Notes: generated by a model from the letters alone, not told the origin. DNA of 64,000 nucleotides from an uncultured Alphaproteobacteria bacterium (GCA_903909375.1 CAIVVM010000038.1:1-64000); one strand, 5' to 3'; shown: positions 9,106-17,711, numbered from the stretch's first letter. Translations and numbers: made by a program.

Positions 9106-9121
9106 TGAACCGATCGGTCCA
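9106..9121. promoter_or_regulatory. TetR-type operator before the second tetR
   Basis: The dyad TGAACCGATCGGTCCA has perfect central ACCGATCGGT and one mismatched pair outside it. It ends 10 bp before the ATG at 9132 and overlaps the region just after a -10-like TATTCT (9101-9106). This placement fits autorepression of the tetR and Rieske gene pair. Confidence 0.6.
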
Positions 9122-9131
9122 TAATTCGGGG

Positions 9132-9728
9132 ATGGCGCGTCCCATCGAGTTCGATCGTCCTGAAGCCGTGAACAGGGCGATGGCCCTGTTCTGGCGTCAG
9201 GGCTATCAGGCCACCTCGCTGGCTGGCCTGCTGTGTGTGATGGGTATCAGCCGCAGCAGCTTCTATGCCGCGTTTGGCGACAAACGCCGCCTGTTCGTCG
9301 AGTGTCTCGATCTGTTCGCCCGGCACACGATGGACGTGCTGGAGCGCACCCGCGCCGGGATGCCGCCGGTCGACGCCTTGCAGGCCTTCTTCGCGCGCGA
9401 CGACCGGAGTCCATGGGGCTGCATGCTGGTGAACACGGTGCTTGAGATGGCGGGTGTCGATGACGACCTCGCCGCCCACGCCAGCCGTCACCTGGGCCAG
9501 GTGCAGCGTCTCTTCCGGACCTACCTGCAGGACGCCGGCGCCGCGCCGGCGCTCGCGGAGGACCTCGCGGCCATGTTGATGCTGGTCCTCCAGGGTGTCC
9601 GGGTGTCCAGCCGCCGGCCGCTGCCGGCTTCCGCGCGCCTGCAGTCCATCGCCACAACCTTCCGCCTGGTGCGGAACGCTATCGCCACCCCAACGGGTTC
9701 CGAACGCACAAGAGAGATCACCGCATGA
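9132..9728 (+). CDS. TetR/AcrR family regulator
   Basis: 198 residues from ATG 9132 (MARPIEFDRPEAVNRAM). The TetR helix-turn-helix spans about 10-55 (FWRQGYQATSLAGLLCVMGISRSS and then FYAAFGDKRRLF). The C-terminal part (PWGCMLVNTVLEMA) resembles the AcuR/ComR-like group that responds to small electrophiles. Its stop overlaps the Rieske oxygenase start by 4 bp (ATGA), so the two are translationally coupled. Frame extension upstream to 9033 would run through the operator and is rejected. Confidence 0.87.
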   Translation: MARPIEFDRPEAVNRAMALFWRQGYQATSLAGLLCVMGISRSSFYAAFGDKRRLFVECLDLFARHTMDVLERTRAGMPPVDALQAFFARDDRSPWGCMLVNTVLEMAGVDDDLAAHASRHLGQVQRLFRTYLQDAGAAPALAEDLAAMLMLVLQGVRVSSRRPLPASARLQSIATTFRLVRNAIATPTGSERTREITA

Positions 9729-10966
9729 GACACGAACTCCAGGTCGAGATCCTGAAAGAGCTGATGCAGCAGCTCGACGAGGGCCGGAACGTCGACGCCG
9801 GCGTGCAGTACCGCGTGCCGACGACGTCCTATGTGTGCCGCGATCACGCGTCGAAGGAGTGGGAGGCGTTCTTCCGGAACCATCCCCAGCTGATCGGCCT
9901 GTCGCAGGACCTGCCGGAGCCAGGCACGTTCTTCACCATGGACGACTTCGGCACACCCCTGCTGGCGACCCGCGACAGGAACGGCGTCTTCCGCGCCTTC
10001 GTGAACGCCTGCCGACATCGGGCCGTGAAGGTGGCCGCCGAGCCGCGCGGCAAGCAGTCGATCTTCATGTGCCCCTTCCACAACTGGAGCTACGCCAACA
10101 CCGGCGACCTCATCGCCATTCCGAATGAGGATCACTTCGGCGCCATCGACAAGTCATGCCACGGCCTCATCGCCCTGCCGGCGGTCGAGCGCGACGGCCT
10201 GCTCTGGGTGCATCCCCAGGCCGACGGTCATCTGGATGTCGACGAGCTTCTGGGCGCCGAACTGGCGGCGGAACTCGCCTCCTTCGGCCTGGGGCGCCAC
10301 GGCTTTGCAGGCGCGACGCCGATTCCCGGCGCTCTCAACTGGAAGTTCGCCAACGATACGTTCGGCGAGACCTACCACTTCGGAAAACTGCACAAGGACA
10401 CGCTGGGCCGCGTGTTCTACGGCAACAACCTGCATTTCAGGGAATTCGGGCGGCACCACCGCTTCGTGACCGCCAGCCGCGGCATCGACCGGCTGCGCGC
10501 GCTGCCGGAGTCCGAGTGGCAGGTCCTGGGCAGCACCTTCGTGCTCTACTACCTGTTCCCCAACATCCAGCTGGTCTGCAGCAGCGAGAGCGCCACGCTG
10601 ATCCGCATCTATCCCGACCCTGCTGATCCGGGTCGCTCGATCACCCAGGTCAGTTTCTACTTCTCGCCCGAGACGGCCGCCGAGGCCGCGGCCCGGGACG
10701 CCGCCAGCGTCGACCCGCGCGCCGTCTACGAATTCAACGCGCAACGGGGTCCGAGCCTGCAGGGCTCATTCGAGGTGTTCAAGAGCACCATCGAACAGGA
10801 AGACTATGTGATGGGCGCACTCCAGCAGAGGACGGCCGAGAGCGGTCAGCTCAAGGAGGTCATCCTCGGCCGCAACGAGCCGGCCCTGCACCACTTCCAC
10901 AGGAACTATCGCGAAGCCCTGAACCAGCCGCCGCTCGTGCCGGTCGGTGCACTCGAAGGGGCCTGA
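9725..10966 (+). CDS. Rieske ring-hydroxylating oxygenase, large subunit
   Basis: 413 residues. The Rieske [2Fe-2S] ligands are visible as C96-x-H98 and C116-xx-H119. The mononuclear iron site is DTFGETYHFGKLH (Asp 211, His 218, His 223), with a further acidic ligand in IEQEDYVMG near 361. The enzyme uses electrons from a reductase and ferredoxin to oxygenate or demethylate a substrate. No reductase or small subunit is encoded nearby, so it probably borrows a host electron chain or belongs to the single-subunit demethylase/monooxygenase group. Substrate unknown. Confidence 0.87.
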   Translation: MRHELQVEILKELMQQLDEGRNVDAGVQYRVPTTSYVCRDHASKEWEAFFRNHPQLIGLSQDLPEPGTFFTMDDFGTPLLATRDRNGVFRAFVNACRHRAVKVAAEPRGKQSIFMCPFHNWSYANTGDLIAIPNEDHFGAIDKSCHGLIALPAVERDGLLWVHPQADGHLDVDELLGAELAAELASFGLGRHGFAGATPIPGALNWKFANDTFGETYHFGKLHKDTLGRVFYGNNLHFREFGRHHRFVTASRGIDRLRALPESEWQVLGSTFVLYYLFPNIQLVCSSESATLIRIYPDPADPGRSITQVSFYFSPETAAEAAARDAASVDPRAVYEFNAQRGPSLQGSFEVFKSTIEQEDYVMGALQQRTAESGQLKEVILGRNEPALHHFHRNYREALNQPPLVPVGALEGA

Positions 10967-11061
10967 TCGGGGTAGCTGCGACGGCGGCCAGAGCCCCCAA
11001 ACTGCCAATTTCCGGTGCGCCGCCTGAGATTGGGGGTTGTTGCGACCGTCACCGAGATTCC

Positions 11062-11139
11062 CCTGCGAAGGCAAGGCGCGACGGCGGGCCCTCGCGCGGT
11101 CAGCCGGTGTCGGCGGCGGCGGCCCAGGTGGCGGGGGCG
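11062..11139. repeat. 78-bp direct repeat, right copy
   Basis: Partner of 4799-4876. It spans the last 40 bp of the gene at 11100-11723 and 38 bp beyond its stop. This copy keeps the gene intact, as expected when an element enters at a gene's 3' end and brings or duplicates that end. Confidence 0.85.
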
Positions 11140-11723
11140 TCTTCGCCGACGGGGTCATCTGCGCGGACAGGATCCTCATCATCTTCGCCCTGATCATCCA
11201 GGAGCCGCGCCGGGAGATCGCGCCATTGTTCGGCCAGGTCTTCGGGCAGGCCCAGGGTGCGGCAGGCGCGCCGCACCTGGGCGTCCAGGTCGGCGGTGGT
11301 GAAGTCGTCGGTTTCGGTCCAGTCGTCGATCTCACGATCCAGGCGCTCGGTGAGCGTGGCGCGGGTCTCGGCGTCGGCAGCATGGGCGTGGATCACCTCG
11401 CCCACCGCCGCCTGAAGCTCCATGATCCGGTCGCCCTCGGCGTCGTCGGCCAGCAGGTCACGTTTCTGCGCGGCCAGGTCGATCCCGGGCCGGGGTGTGG
11501 TGCGCACCCTCAGGTTTGTGGCGTCGGCGGCCAGCTTCGCCTTCAGCGCCAGAGTCTGGCGCAGGCAGCGCGAGGCCCGCTGATAGGACCGGCTGAGATC
11601 GGCGACCTCGCCGGCCTCGCTGGCGGCCATCAGCTGCGCATGAACGTGCCGGACCGCGCTGAGGTCCAGTTCGGCCAGCTCGGCCAGCATCTGTGCGTCA
11701 CGATCAGGGGTTGTCGCGGTCAT
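11100..11723 (-). CDS. Conserved hypothetical helical protein
   Basis: 207 residues, rich in Ala, Asp, Glu and Arg and almost all helical (LSRSYQRASRCLRQTLALKAKLAADA), with an acidic C-terminal third (DDQGEDDEDPVRADD). No signal peptide, membrane segment or catalytic motif. I know similar small proteins in Caulobacterales genomes but no function. Its 3' end forms the 78-bp repeat also found beside suhB, so gene and suhB were probably neighbours before the catabolic cluster arrived. Confidence 0.6.
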   Translation of the reverse strand: MTATTPDRDAQMLAELAELDLSAVRHVHAQLMAASEAGEVADLSRSYQRASRCLRQTLALKAKLAADATNLRVRTTPRPGIDLAAQKRDLLADDAEGDRIMELQAAVGEVIHAHAADAETRATLTERLDREIDDWTETDDFTTADLDAQVRRACRTLGLPEDLAEQWRDLPARLLDDQGEDDEDPVRADDPVGEDAPATWAAAADTG

Positions 11724-11850
11724 GTCCGGGAGAGGACCACAGAGCTACGACAGGTTCGGACGTAGCTTGGAGGGGTGGGTGGATTTTTTGCAGCCTTGCG
11801 GCGCTATGCCGGTGTGCGTGTGCTGATCCTGTCTCTTCAGGGCGGCCCGC

Positions 11851-11967
11851 AGGGGTTAAGTAAAGCGTCACCGTAACCCCTAGATCCCAAAGTGGGGCCA
11901 AAAGTGGGGCCGAGCCCTCAATCGGTCAATTTAACCAACGAAAATAGATAGCATTGGCGGAGCGAGA
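11851..11967 (+). other. Non-coding stretch with tandem repeat and possible att-like site
   Basis: The 11724-12277 gap holds no convincing gene. Within it, an 8-bp inverted repeat AGGGGTTA/TAACCCCT occurs at 11851-11881. A tandem AAAGTGGGGCC with 12-bp period occurs at 11889-11911. TTGGCGGAG begins at 11954, and it equals the first 9 bp of the island's tRNA-end repeat. The layout (12-bp-period direct repeats about 54 bp before a GGCGGA core) parallels the island's composite sites but with different arm sequence. It may be the edge of an older island covering 12-17 kb. From about 12000 the DNA is AT-rich with no other structure that I see. Confidence 0.3.
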
Positions 11968-12277
11968 GCGACCCCCAACCAACTCTCTCAGTTATATATC
12001 TGTTTTAAAACATTTTTTCTCTAACGCGGCCGTTCGCTGGCGCTTTCTGAATAGCAACAAATCTGGGATATATGCCACAATTGGTCGTCCATGTCCGACC
12101 CATCTGGGTCGCTCAGCGACGATTGGCGATATCCTGAAACCGGTCGTTGAAACGATCAAGCTAATGACGGCAACGGGCTACAAGCCGCCACAGCGTGTTT
12201 CATGATCAGTCGCGCCAATCCACAAGGCTAGGCGCACTTGCCATGCCATACCCCGGTGCCGGAGCTGCCGTTCAGCT

Positions 12278-13180
12278 TCAGATCCTCAGAAAGGCCGCTG
12301 CTTCCATGAGAGCTCCGTCGGCCTCGGTTATATTTCCGATGAAGGCCTGCCAAACGTGCGGCATGTCCGGCCACAGCGACAGGCGCATCGGCACGCCGAG
12401 CGCCCAAGCGCGTTGTGCCAAGACTAGCGCCTGCCCGCGCAGGGTCTCGGCCGCGCTCACCTGGATCAGTGTCGGCGGCAGCTGTGTCAGCCGCGCGTCG
12501 GGCGCAAGCAGCGGGCTGATCGCCGGATCGTCCGGATCGCGGCCCGGAGCGTAGAGCTCGGCCACTAACCCCATCGCATCACTCGCGACAGCGGGATCGT
12601 CCGGCTCGCCGGCGAACCCTCCAGTGACAGGCGTGATCGCGAGGAAGGGGCTCAGCAGCACCACGCGGTCGGGGCGCGGGACATCCGCCAGCGGAGCAAG
12701 GCCGAGGGCCACCACCGCCGCGAGATTGCCTCCCGCCGAATCCCCGGCAAGCGCCAGCCGCCTCGCCCGGCCCGGCCCTTCCGGTCCGTTCGCTGCGGCA
12801 TGCGCCAGCGCCGCAGCCGCATCAGTAAGACCTGCAGGGAACGGATGTTCGGGCGCAAGCCGGTAGCCGGCCACTAGGACCGCCTGCTCAGCCAGCAACG
12901 CCAACTCCGCCGCGATCGCGCGGTGGCTGGCCAACGAGCCCGCCACCCAGCCACCGCCGTGGAGGTAGACGATGCGGCCGTCCCCGGCAGCGGGCGGCAC
13001 CAGCCACTCGGCCGCCATGGTCCCGATCCGCACCGGCACCACCTGGCAGGCGGCTAGTCCCGCGCCGCTGCACCCCATGCCGTAGCCTTCGACCTTCGCG
13101 CGCATAGCGCTGACGGGGTCGGCACCCCCGTCCGGTTCCTGCCGGAGGTGCGCAAAGATCTCTGTCAGTTCGGGGCGCAT
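12278..13180 (-). CDS. HSL-family alpha/beta hydrolase (esterase)
   Basis: 300 residues from ATG 13180 (MRPELTEIFAHLRQ). It has the hormone-sensitive-lipase signature HGGG at 74-77, the nucleophile elbow GDSAGG with Ser 148, the acid in the DPDDPAISPLL region and His near 279 (MPHVWQAF). It hydrolyses short-chain esters or acylated small molecules. No signal peptide, so it is cytoplasmic. It lies 5 bp downstream of a TonB-dependent receptor on the same strand, suggesting import of an ester substrate followed by hydrolysis. The long frame to 13957 is antisense noise inside the receptor gene. Confidence 0.85.
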   Translation of the reverse strand: MRPELTEIFAHLRQEPDGGADPVSAMRAKVEGYGMGCSGAGLAACQVVPVRIGTMAAEWLVPPAAGDGRIVYLHGGGWVAGSLASHRAIAAELALLAEQAVLVAGYRLAPEHPFPAGLTDAAAALAHAAANGPEGPGRARRLALAGDSAGGNLAAVVALGLAPLADVPRPDRVVLLSPFLAITPVTGGFAGEPDDPAVASDAMGLVAELYAPGRDPDDPAISPLLAPDARLTQLPPTLIQVSAAETLRGQALVLAQRAWALGVPMRLSLWPDMPHVWQAFIGNITEADGALMEAAAFLRI

Positions 13181-13185
13181 CGCGA

Positions 13186-15363
13186 TTAGAACCGCCGCTC
13201 GATGCCAATGCCGAAGTGGCGCGGCGCCTCGAGCGAGGCCACTCGCACCGATCCCAGCAGCGGCGAGACCACTGCGAGGCTCGACAATACCCGGCGATCG
13301 GTGAGGTTGCGGGCGAAGATGTTGACCGCCCAACTGCCGTCTGCGCTGGTCCACATGGCGCCCAGATCGAAGCGCACAAAACCGCCCTGGCGAGCATCGG
13401 CCGTGTTGAACTCGGTAAAGAAATACTCCGAGCGCCACTGCATCGTGCCGTTGAAATCGAGCCTGCTCCCGCCAGCCAGATCGGCACGGTATTGCGCCGA
13501 GACCGTGCCTTGCCAGCGCGAGGTCAGCGGCAGCTGGTTGCCCGATACGTCGAAGGCCTGAAAGCCCCGGCGCTGGTCGGTCGAGACGAAGCTGCCGAAT
13601 TCGGCATCCATCCAGCTGCCCGAGAGACCGAGCGTCAGCCCGTCGGCGGGCTTCAGGCTCGCTTCCAGCTCGATCCCGTTGATGCGCGCCGAGGCGGCAT
13701 TGGCGAGGATCTGGCTGAGCGGCCCGACCTGCACGATCTGCAGATCGCTGTAGTCGGAGGTGTAGCCGGTGAAATTGAGCGTCCAGCCCGCGCCCGACAG
13801 ACGCGCGCCCGACTCGATCGTGACGTTGATCTCGGGTTCGACCGCAGGCGTGAAGGCCCCGACATTGAGCGCCCCCGATTTGAACCCGCGCGCAATCGAG
13901 CCGTAGATCAGCACGTCTTCGGACGGGGTAAAGTCGATCCCCGCCTTGCCCGACCATTCGCCCCAGCTGTCGCGCTGCTGGCCGGTGATGGTCGGGGCGA
14001 GGAAGGTCAGGAACTCGCGCGCACGCTTGGTGTCGTCGCTGTAGCGCCCGCCGATCCGCAGCGCGAATTTGTCCGACAGCGCCAGCTTGCCGTCGGCATA
14101 GGCTGCGAGTGCCTCGGTTGTCACCGTGCCGCCGCCGGCAAAGGCGTAGGGGAACGGGAAATTGAGCGGCAGCTGGGGATCGAGAAATGCCCCCGGCAGC
14201 AGCCCGTCGACCAGCGTCGTGCGCGACTGGCGGAACCGCAGCCAGGTGGCGCCCGCCAACCAGTCGAGCGATCCGCTATTGCCCTGCACATAGGCCTCGA
14301 GGCTCGACTGCGTGCTGTCGGTGTCGAGCGTGGTGGTGCTCACTTCACGCTCGGTCCCGTCCTGATCATAGGTGATCAGCCGGTCCGAGCCGCGCGTGTC
14401 GGCGATCACCACCAGCTGCGCGGCCCCGATCGGCTGTTCGAGCCGTCCGGTCACCGACCACACGTCGCGGCGGTTTTCCGCGCCCTCGCTCTTGAAGCTG
14501 CGCGGGGCGGTCGAGGGCCGGACGCCGAACAGGAATTCGGCCGGATGCGGGAAGGGATCGGCGAGGATCTTGAGAGCGGGTCCGGCATCGTTCTGGGTGT
14601 AGCCGCTGGCGGTCAACAGCAAGCGGCCTGCGCCCACCGGCACCGCGACTTGGAGGCGGCCGCCCAGACTGTCCTCGGCATCGCCCCGGTCGCGCGCGCG
14701 CGGGGTGCCGGCAAGCTCGTTGCGGGTGAAGCCGTCAAGCCGGCGATACTGCACGCTCGCGCGGGCCGTGATCCCGCCGCCGAGCGGGCCGGAGAGAACG
14801 GCATCGCCCTGCACCCGGCCGAAATCGCCCAGCTGCACGCCCATGCGTCCCTCGAAGCTGTCCGTCGGGCCTTCCGAGACGAGATTGACCGCGCCGCCCG
14901 TCGCATTGCGCCCGTAAAGCGCCCCCTGCGGCCCGCGCAGCACTTCGATGCGCGCCAGATCGAGAAAGGCCACCGCGGTCGCTTCCTGATCCGACAGGTA
15001 GACCCCGTCGGCATAGGTCGCCACACCTGGATCACCGCCGGGCGAGAAGAAGTTGTTGCCGACCCCGCGAATGAAGATCTGGGCAATCCCGAAGCTCTGC
15101 GCGAAGCTCAGGCTCGGGACCTGCTGGGCCAGCTCGGTGAGCCCTTGGTTGCCGCCCTGGCGCAGCTTGTCGCCATCGAGCACCGACAAGGCTAGCGGTG
15201 TATCCTGGACGCTGGTGTTGCGCCGTTCGGCGGTGACGATGATTTCGTCCACATCGGCCTCGGCGGCACCAGCGGCCGCGCCGCCGCCTTCCTGCGCCGC
15301 CGCACCGCTTGCCGCGACCAGCGCCAGCAGCGATGCCGCACTTCCGAAGATTGTCCTGCGCAT
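13186..15363 (-). CDS. TonB-dependent outer-membrane receptor
   Basis: 725 residues. ATG 15363 has a GGGAGG box 8 bp upstream. The signal peptide MRRTIFGSAASLLALVAASGAAAQ is followed by a TonB-box-like DEIIVTAERR, a plug domain (IFIRGVGNNFF, RGPQGALYGRNATGGAVN) and a 22-strand-type barrel ending in a C-terminal phenylalanine (GIGIERRF). It carries a ligand across the outer membrane using TonB energy. The style is that of sphingomonad and caulobacterial receptors for plant or aromatic compounds. It is divergent from an AraC regulator and followed by an esterase, so it probably serves a shared substrate. Confidence 0.92.
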   Translation of the reverse strand: MRRTIFGSAASLLALVAASGAAAQEGGGAAAGAAEADVDEIIVTAERRNTSVQDTPLALSVLDGDKLRQGGNQGLTELAQQVPSLSFAQSFGIAQIFIRGVGNNFFSPGGDPGVATYADGVYLSDQEATAVAFLDLARIEVLRGPQGALYGRNATGGAVNLVSEGPTDSFEGRMGVQLGDFGRVQGDAVLSGPLGGGITARASVQYRRLDGFTRNELAGTPRARDRGDAEDSLGGRLQVAVPVGAGRLLLTASGYTQNDAGPALKILADPFPHPAEFLFGVRPSTAPRSFKSEGAENRRDVWSVTGRLEQPIGAAQLVVIADTRGSDRLITYDQDGTEREVSTTTLDTDSTQSSLEAYVQGNSGSLDWLAGATWLRFRQSRTTLVDGLLPGAFLDPQLPLNFPFPYAFAGGGTVTTEALAAYADGKLALSDKFALRIGGRYSDDTKRAREFLTFLAPTITGQQRDSWGEWSGKAGIDFTPSEDVLIYGSIARGFKSGALNVGAFTPAVEPEINVTIESGARLSGAGWTLNFTGYTSDYSDLQIVQVGPLSQILANAASARINGIELEASLKPADGLTLGLSGSWMDAEFGSFVSTDQRRGFQAFDVSGNQLPLTSRWQGTVSAQYRADLAGGSRLDFNGTMQWRSEYFFTEFNTADARQGGFVRFDLGAMWTSADGSWAVNIFARNLTDRRVLSSLAVVSPLLGSVRVASLEAPRHFGIGIERRF

Positions 15364-15410
15364 AACACGCCTCCCCTCTGCTGTGTTTTGCGGCAAGACT
15401 AGGCTGGGGC

Positions 15411-16460
15411 ATGGCGCGCGGAAAGGACAACAGCGCGCGCGCTATGCGGACATTTTCGCTCAAATCAGTCATTGCAAAGCCTTTCCCTCTAAGCGAAAAT
15501 GACGGCGTGAGCGCGCAGATCCCCTTCGCCTTTCTCGCAACCCTGCTCGGCGAAGCGCGGGCGCTTGCGATGCTGGCCGCGGCTGGCCTGCCCGATGACG
15601 GCACCCCGATCGGTCATCTCGATTTCTGGCGGCTGCTGCGCAACAATATTGACCAGACCGGCGATGAACGGCACGCGCTCGGGCCGGATACCGTGCCTGA
15701 CGGGAGCTTCGAACTGCTGCTGGCGGCGATGCGGCTGGGGCATGATCTGGGCGACGGGCTGGTCAGGCTGGCCGCCGCTTCGCGGATTGTTTGGCCCGAT
15801 CTGCCGCTGGTGGCGCGGCGCGGCCATGACCTGCGCTTACAGGTCCCGGGCACAGGCTTGGTTCCGGCGCAGCGGCGGCTCTATCTCGAGATGGTGATGG
15901 TGGTGCTGCACACGGCGTGCTGCTGGATGGCTGGGCAGAAGCTGGAGCCGCGCCGCATCATTGCGCCGGCCGATGATGCACCGGGCAATGGCGCGCTGTT
16001 CGCCTTGCTCGGCTGCGCAGTGGTGCGGCGCGGGGACGATATAGAACTGGTCTATCCTGCCAGCGCCGCAGATGTGAAGATCGTCGCCGAACGCTTCGAT
16101 CTGTGGCCGAGCCTGCTGTTCGAGACCTATCGCCAGATCACCGCCGAGCCGCTGGCGCGCATTAGCATCGCCGAGCAAGTGCTCGGCCTGCTGTGGCAGA
16201 GCCCACTCGATCAAGCCCGCGTGGCCGGGTTGATGGGGCTGTCGGTGCCGACCCTGAGACGGCGGCTGGCCGAGGAAGGCCACAGCTTCCGCGGCCTGCT
16301 GAGCCATGTCCGCCAGCAACAGGCGCTCGCGGCCTTGAGGGCAGAGGTCGGGCTGGAGGAACTGGCCGAGCGGGTCGGCTATTCCGAGGCGCGCAGCCTC
16401 CGGCGCGCCACCCGCCGCTGGTTCGGCGCTCCGCCAAGCGCCCTGCGTAAACTGGGTTAG
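15411..16460 (+). CDS. AraC family transcriptional regulator
   Basis: Up to 349 residues. A GTG at 15507 (VSAQIPFAFLATLLGEA) may be the true start, giving 317 residues. The N-terminal two thirds resembles the OruR-type sensing domain. The C-terminus has two helix-turn-helix units: SPLDQARVAGLMGLSVPTLRRRL and VGLEELAERVGYSEARSLRRA then WFGAPPSALRK. It is divergent from the TonB receptor with only 47 bp between the long-frame starts, so it most likely regulates the receptor/esterase pair. Confidence 0.82.
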   Translation: MARGKDNSARAMRTFSLKSVIAKPFPLSENDGVSAQIPFAFLATLLGEARALAMLAAAGLPDDGTPIGHLDFWRLLRNNIDQTGDERHALGPDTVPDGSFELLLAAMRLGHDLGDGLVRLAAASRIVWPDLPLVARRGHDLRLQVPGTGLVPAQRRLYLEMVMVVLHTACCWMAGQKLEPRRIIAPADDAPGNGALFALLGCAVVRRGDDIELVYPASAADVKIVAERFDLWPSLLFETYRQITAEPLARISIAEQVLGLLWQSPLDQARVAGLMGLSVPTLRRRLAEEGHSFRGLLSHVRQQQALAALRAEVGLEELAERVGYSEARSLRRATRRWFGAPPSALRKLG

Positions 16461-16744
16461 CCGTGAGCAGATGTGTGCTTCAAAGTCGCCTTCTGATAAA
16501 TAGTGCTAGATGCGAAACGCCGGATAGATGACATTTCATCCGTCAATAAACAATCGGCAGTTCACGGCCCAGCATACGCGATAAAGCGAACGTCTGGTTT
16601 TAGCCCTCCCGTTCCAAAACCTGCCAGCCTCGAGACCACCTAGTTTCGCCCGTTTGCTGAACTTTGTGCGTGCACCGGAAGCCGACATCATCTGAGTGCA
16701 CCCCTATCCCTTTTCGAGGAAGCGGAGGCAGGCCGAGCATTTTA

Positions 16745-17164
16745 CTATTTAGTTACAAGATTTTGCATTCGCAAAATGCCGGTAGCGAAAATCTCACCGA
16801 TCTCAGCCAACCTCCCATCTGCGGTCATGGTGCTGGGATCTGGACGTCCCGGCGCCCATCGCTGCCGAGGCTGCGGCGAACGATAAAGCTGCACTACGAG
16901 ATTGGGCTTCTTTGCCAGCAGGGCAAGTAACACCTTGGCCGCCCCAGACGGCTGCCGGCGACCTTGTTCCCAGTTTACAAGGGTGCCTTCCGGAACACCA
17001 ATGCTGGCGGCGAAGTCGCTCTGAGATAAGCCGGTTCTTTGCCTGATCGCTGTCACGTCGACCGATGGTATGTTCGCATGGTGTCTGCGGGCGCTTGTGT
17101 TGTCTGCATCCAGGAAAGTGACTGTAACATTTAGCTCTTTTCGGGGTGTTGTCTGGTGCTTCAT
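16745..17164 (-). CDS. XRE/HigA-like helix-turn-helix regulator
   Basis: 139 residues (MKHQTTPRKELNV). The middle is an XRE domain of the antitoxin/NadS type: VTAIRQRTGLSQSDFAASIGV, then PEGTLVNWEQGRRQPSGAA. The last 40 residues form a less usual tail (DGRLAEIGEIFATGILRMQ). I see no convincing toxin gene beside it: 16461-16744 downstream is AT-rich and non-coding, and upstream is the island edge. A perfect palindrome 22 bp before its start is the likely operator, so autoregulation is probable. It may be an orphan antitoxin or an immunity regulator left by an element. Confidence 0.75.
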   Translation of the reverse strand: MKHQTTPRKELNVTVTFLDADNTSARRHHANIPSVDVTAIRQRTGLSQSDFAASIGVPEGTLVNWEQGRRQPSGAAKVLLALLAKKPNLVVQLYRSPQPRQRWAPGRPDPSTMTADGRLAEIGEIFATGILRMQNLVTK

Positions 17165-17185
17165 CTCTGCCTGTCATTTTTGATC

Positions 17186-17210
17186 CGACCTACGCCATTG
17201 GCGTAGGTCG
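17186..17210. promoter_or_regulatory. Perfect palindrome, likely XRE operator
   Basis: CGACCTACGCC-ATT-GGCGTAGGTCG is an exact 11-bp inverted repeat with a 3-bp spacer, 22 bp upstream of the XRE gene start (17164, minus strand). Its position before an XRE gene and the lack of a T-tract favour an operator over a terminator. Confidence 0.65.
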
Positions 17211-17486
17211 CGGCATGCAGCCAGATCAGCTTACCGACCAAACCTCTGCTTAAAAGGTTTAGTCGGCATAAATAGCTGATTTTCAGGACTTTAAGCTTCG
17301 CGATTCCGCTTGGAGTTTGTGATGCTCTTGGTAGGCGGTCGGTTCTCCAAACTCAGCCCCGGCCAGCAGGTAGATGGCGGCAAAGAGCTATTCTGTCCTT
17401 AAGTAACGGAAATTCATTGGTTTTTGAGGGGCCATGGCTATCGGCCATGATCGGGGGAGACAGTTTGTTTCGCAACTCGGTGCGTT

Positions 17487-17569
17487 GGCGGAGAGGGTGT
17501 CCGCCACTTATCGTTGTTTTTATATAACTAATGGGGATTTCTGGATCTCCCATACAACTGCCTATACGG
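17487..17569 (-). repeat. Composite att-like site 1 (island attL)
   Basis: Read on the minus strand: direct repeats CGTATAGG and TTGTATGG (second starts at 17557), then exactly 52 bp on, the core GGCGGA-CACCCTC-TCCGCC (17505-17487). The spacer CACCCTC and the right half are identical to the tRNA-Ser 3' end, so this is the functional left junction. An AT-rich stretch lies between arms and core, as at IHF-bent att sites. Confidence 0.75.
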
Positions 17570-17610
17570 ACCGTTATTTTCTCTTTTAATTCAAAGTGTT
17601 ATTGAAGTTT

Positions 17611-17693
17611 GAATCCCAATATGTCCGCCACATGGCATTGAGATTTGTTACGTTTTTCGCAATGCCAATTTCCCTGTACAAATCCCTATTCAA
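17611..17693 (-). repeat. Composite att-like site 2
   Basis: Minus strand: TTGAATAGG (start 17693) and TTGTACAGG (start 17681), then 52 bp on GGCGGA at 17629. The spacer is CATATTG and the right half is GGATTC, so only the element-side half-core is conserved. It lies 19 bp after the drmB stop and 124 bp inside site 1, in the same orientation, which is consistent with an earlier attL. Confidence 0.65.
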
Positions 17694-17711
17694 CCAACGG
17701 TGCGTTGTTCC

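Noticed and set aside
11954-12205. An 83-codon plus-strand frame in AT-rich DNA
   Set aside because: No ribosome site, no motif, and it begins at the att-like core.
13216-15195. A 659-codon plus-strand frame
   Set aside because: It is fully antisense to the TonB-dependent receptor gene, whose translation matches a known family from end to end; long antisense frames are expected in GC-rich DNA.
17487-17505. GGCGGA-N7-TCCGCC read as a terminator hairpin
   Set aside because: The stem is only 6 bp, there is no T-tract, and the fixed 52-bp distance to the arm repeats at seven places is not explained by termination.
17353-17553. A 66-codon minus-strand frame across the left island boundary
   Set aside because: It spans the attL core and arms and has no similarity to a known protein.
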